A stretch of DNA of 64,000 nucleotides from Planctomycetota bacterium. GTDB taxonomy: Bacteria > Planctomycetota > Brocadiia > JAADGH01. Made by a program: the position numbers and the translations under genes. Below, one piece after another: positions 62,377 through 64,000 of this stretch. A model generated the notes under the pieces. The model did not search any database, was not told the origin of the DNA, and saw only the letters and a program-made list of their open reading frames with translations. The stretch lies in assembly GCA_013152475.1 (NCBI GenBank), contig JAADGH010000066.1, positions 1 to 64,000 of the forward strand, in the 5' to 3' direction. Position 1 is the first letter of the stretch, and each line of letters starts with the position of its first letter.

Positions 62377-62710
62377 GGGGCATCTGTTCGGTAGCCGAGG
62401 GCGGAATGGATTCGCTTGGCGTTGTAGTAGTGCACGTAGTGCTCGATGCCCCGTTGTCGCTGCGAAGCGTTAAGCGAGCGCAGACCTCCTTGTTTGTCAG
62501 GCCTCGCTGCTCCACTGCCGGACGAAGCGCACTGGTCCATTCCGAGGCCCGACAGCGACGATCCAGCGTCCACCCCACAATCTCCCGCGTGAAGCAGTCG
62601 GTCACCAGCACCAGGAACAGCGGCGTCAAGTCCGACAGTTGGAAGCTCGTCATGTCAATCTGCCACGTCTGGTTCGGCCTCGCCGCGCGGACCTCGGAAA
62701 CATAGAGCAA
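62363..62710 (-). pseudogene. IS3-family transposase fragment with internal deletion
   Basis: The minus strand encodes part of the DDE integrase core: QTWQIDMTSF (first Asp), FLVLVTDCFTREIVGW and RSDNG (second Asp). Right after SDNG the frame shifts into GIEHYVHYYNAKRIHSALGY, the C-terminal signature of IS3 OrfB. The stretch that should carry the catalytic Glu is deleted. There is no start region and no OrfA. It is a dead remnant. Confidence 0.85.
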
Positions 62711-62866
62711 TATGCAATATATAAACTATGCCCAGCGTAGCAGGTTTGGCGAAAGCCCGGCACCCAGGAAGGGAAGGAGACCGTGCGGGTTGTGGGTCAA
62801 CTCCTGGATGATAGCGTGTTGACATTATCTTGCTCATGCAGTACCTTGGGGTAAGAAGCGTGTGCT
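62711..62866. other. Spacer beside the IS3 remnant
   Basis: No gene is seen. It holds a possible promoter at 62819 and ends with GGGGTAAG before the radical SAM start. Confidence 0.4.
62819..62847 (+). promoter_or_regulatory. Candidate promoter for the radical SAM gene
   Basis: TTGACA (6/6) lies 17 bases before TACCTT, a weak -10. The leader would be about 13 bases. Confidence 0.4.
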
Positions 62867-63769
62867 ATGTATTCCTCGCGAGTGCATATGCTCTACAGCG
62901 ACAACTACATCAGGCCCCCCAACGAGGCCGCCAGCGTCATCATCCGCCTCACTCGCGGGTGCTCGTGGAATCGCTGTCTCTTCTGCGGTATCTACGATGC
63001 CATGGGCACGCCTTTCCGCGTGCCTCCGAAGGAGGAGGTCATCGAGGACGTCCGGCGCGCCCGGCATATCTACGGCCCGGATGTCCGGCACATCTTCTTC
63101 GGCGACGCCGATCCCATCGCCATCGCCCCGGATGACTTTGTCGAGATCACCCGCGCCGTGTGCAAGGCGTTTCCCAACTGCGAGCGGATTACCTGTTACG
63201 GCCGGATGGCCACGGCATGGAGGCAGCGGCGTCACCTGGCGCGGTTCGCCCAGGCCGGCCTGACGCGGATTCATGCCGGGCTGGAGACCGGGTCCAACGA
63301 CCTGCTCCGCTTCCACAGGAAGGGCATCAGCCGGGCGCGGATGGTCGGCGCCGGCCAGGCGATCATCCACTCCGGCTTGCAGTTGTCGCTCTATGTCCTC
63401 CTCGGCCTGGGGGGGAGCGATCGGTGGGAGGAGCACATAGCCCAGACGGTGAGCGCGCTCAATGTAATTCGCCCCCAGTTCATTCGTTTCCGGCGGCTCT
63501 GGATCCATCCCCGCTGTCCACTGGCGAGGACCGCCGAGGCGGGGGGGTTCGCCCCCCAAACCCCGGAGGGGACCGTGGTGGAGACGCGCGACATCCTGAC
63601 CGGCATCGACTTCCCGTGCCAGGTCGAGTGCATGCACGCGAACAACTACGTCCACTTCGAATGCCACCTTCCGGAGGAGCGGAAGGACGTTATCAGGGGA
63701 GTCAACGAGTTCCTGTCACGCAGCAACAAGGAAAAAGAACGGGTCTACAGTGTCCGTTCGAGGATCTGA
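62867..63769 (+). CDS. Radical SAM protein with Cx4Cx2C motif
   Basis: This 300-residue protein begins with the strand ASVIIRLTRGCSWNRCLFCG. The cysteines are spaced C-x4-C-x2-C rather than the usual C-x3-C-x2-C. The partial barrel continues with FFGDADPIAI, GLTRIHAGLETGSNDLLRFH (radical SAM Gly/Glu site) and LYVLLGLGGSDRWEEH. The GCSWNRC pattern is shared with Elp3/coproporphyrinogen-oxidase-like uncharacterised radical SAM proteins. No accessory domain or substrate can be named. The sulfatase gene 23 bases later is probably cotranscribed, but the protein does not resemble the anaerobic sulfatase-maturing enzyme, which has extra cluster-binding cysteine domains. Confidence 0.8.
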   Translation: MYSSRVHMLYSDNYIRPPNEAASVIIRLTRGCSWNRCLFCGIYDAMGTPFRVPPKEEVIEDVRRARHIYGPDVRHIFFGDADPIAIAPDDFVEITRAVCKAFPNCERITCYGRMATAWRQRRHLARFAQAGLTRIHAGLETGSNDLLRFHRKGISRARMVGAGQAIIHSGLQLSLYVLLGLGGSDRWEEHIAQTVSALNVIRPQFIRFRRLWIHPRCPLARTAEAGGFAPQTPEGTVVETRDILTGIDFPCQVECMHANNYVHFECHLPEERKDVIRGVNEFLSRSNKEKERVYSVRSRI

Positions 63770-63792
63770 AAGCAACATCGGAGAGACACAGC

Positions 63793-64000
63793 ATGAGTAT
63801 CAAGCTTCCCAACATTCTGATCCTGATGCCGGACCAGTTGCGCGCCGACTGCATCGGCTGCGCCGGCCACCCGCAAATCCGAACGCCGAACATCGACCGC
63901 CTCGCCTCCGAGGGGGTCCGGTTCAGCGAGGCGACGACGGTCTGTCCCATCTGTCAGCCCGCGCGGGCGTCGTTCATCAACGGCCTGTATCCCCACAATC
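63793..64000 (+). CDS. Sulfatase, N-terminal part (cut by window edge)
   Basis: The ATG at 63793 has GGAGAG upstream. The visible 69 residues start LPNILILMPDQLRADCIGC and include TPNIDRLASEGVRFSEA and the formylglycine motif CQPAR (Cys54), followed by ASFINGLYPHN. This is a canonical Cys-type sulfatase. It continues past the right edge. Confidence 0.9.
   Translation, partial: MSIKLPNILILMPDQLRADCIGCAGHPQIRTPNIDRLASEGVRFSEATTVCPICQPARASFINGLYPHN

Overview
This 64 kb window is a GC-rich chromosomal segment from a bacterium that looks like a member of the Planctomycetota or a related PVC-type lineage. That placement is inferred from gene content: several arylsulfatase-type genes, large secreted right-handed beta-helix/CBM9 proteins, DUF4832-type glycosidases, a 1212-residue SecDF fusion, and a TPR protein carrying two RNA polymerase alpha-CTD-like domains. 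There are no rRNA or tRNA genes, no CRISPR array and no prophage. Both ends are cut inside genes (a ceramidase-like gene on the left, a sulfatase on the right).

Layout. 1-5.9 kb is a minus-strand operon: SDR epimerase, formyltransferase, NodU/CmcH-type carbamoyltransferase, an alkaline-phosphatase-superfamily hydrolase with Thr where sulfatases have Cys, an amidohydrolase and a ceramidase-like enzyme. A Gfo/Idh/MocA dehydrogenase diverges from it, followed by a convergent Nramp-like transporter. 8.8-15.3 kb is an Rnf operon (tetraheme cytochrome c, rnfC, D, G, E, A, B). Its RnfB is fused to an NfnB/GltD-like FAD/NAD(P) module, and its RnfC has lost the recognisable NADH/FMN motifs. 15.3-18.4 kb holds a sulfatase and two envelope proteins. 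18.4-31.7 kb is minus-strand housekeeping: mnmA, a hydrolase, a LysM protein, then ruvA-ruvB-queH-spoIID-tgt-yajC-secDF, with the TPR/alpha-CTD gene upstream.

32-44 kb holds envelope and polysaccharide genes: a polysaccharide deacetylase, a UDP-galactopyranose-mutase-like flavoprotein, two polytopic glycosyltransferases and a sulfatase. It also has a moxR/DUF58 pair split by a PaeR7I/XhoI-type restriction-modification system, and a type IV pilin-like gene with an unusual upstream control region. 45-62.4 kb is a run of secreted carbohydrate-active proteins (two beta-helix/CBM9 giants, a clan GH-A-like glycosidase, a DUF4832-type glycosidase and accessory proteins). Gene debris lies among them: a sulfatase 5' stub, a possible DUF4838 fragment, a REP-like inverted repeat and a deleted IS3 transposase. 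A radical SAM gene and the start of another sulfatase close the window.

The most interesting points are the NADPH-module Rnf with its cytochrome, the expanded SecF periplasmic region with about four internal repeats, the TPR-double-alpha-CTD protein, 8-bp repeat hairpins overlapping both ends of the DUF58 gene, and several genes whose promoters abut the start codon (near-leaderless mRNAs).
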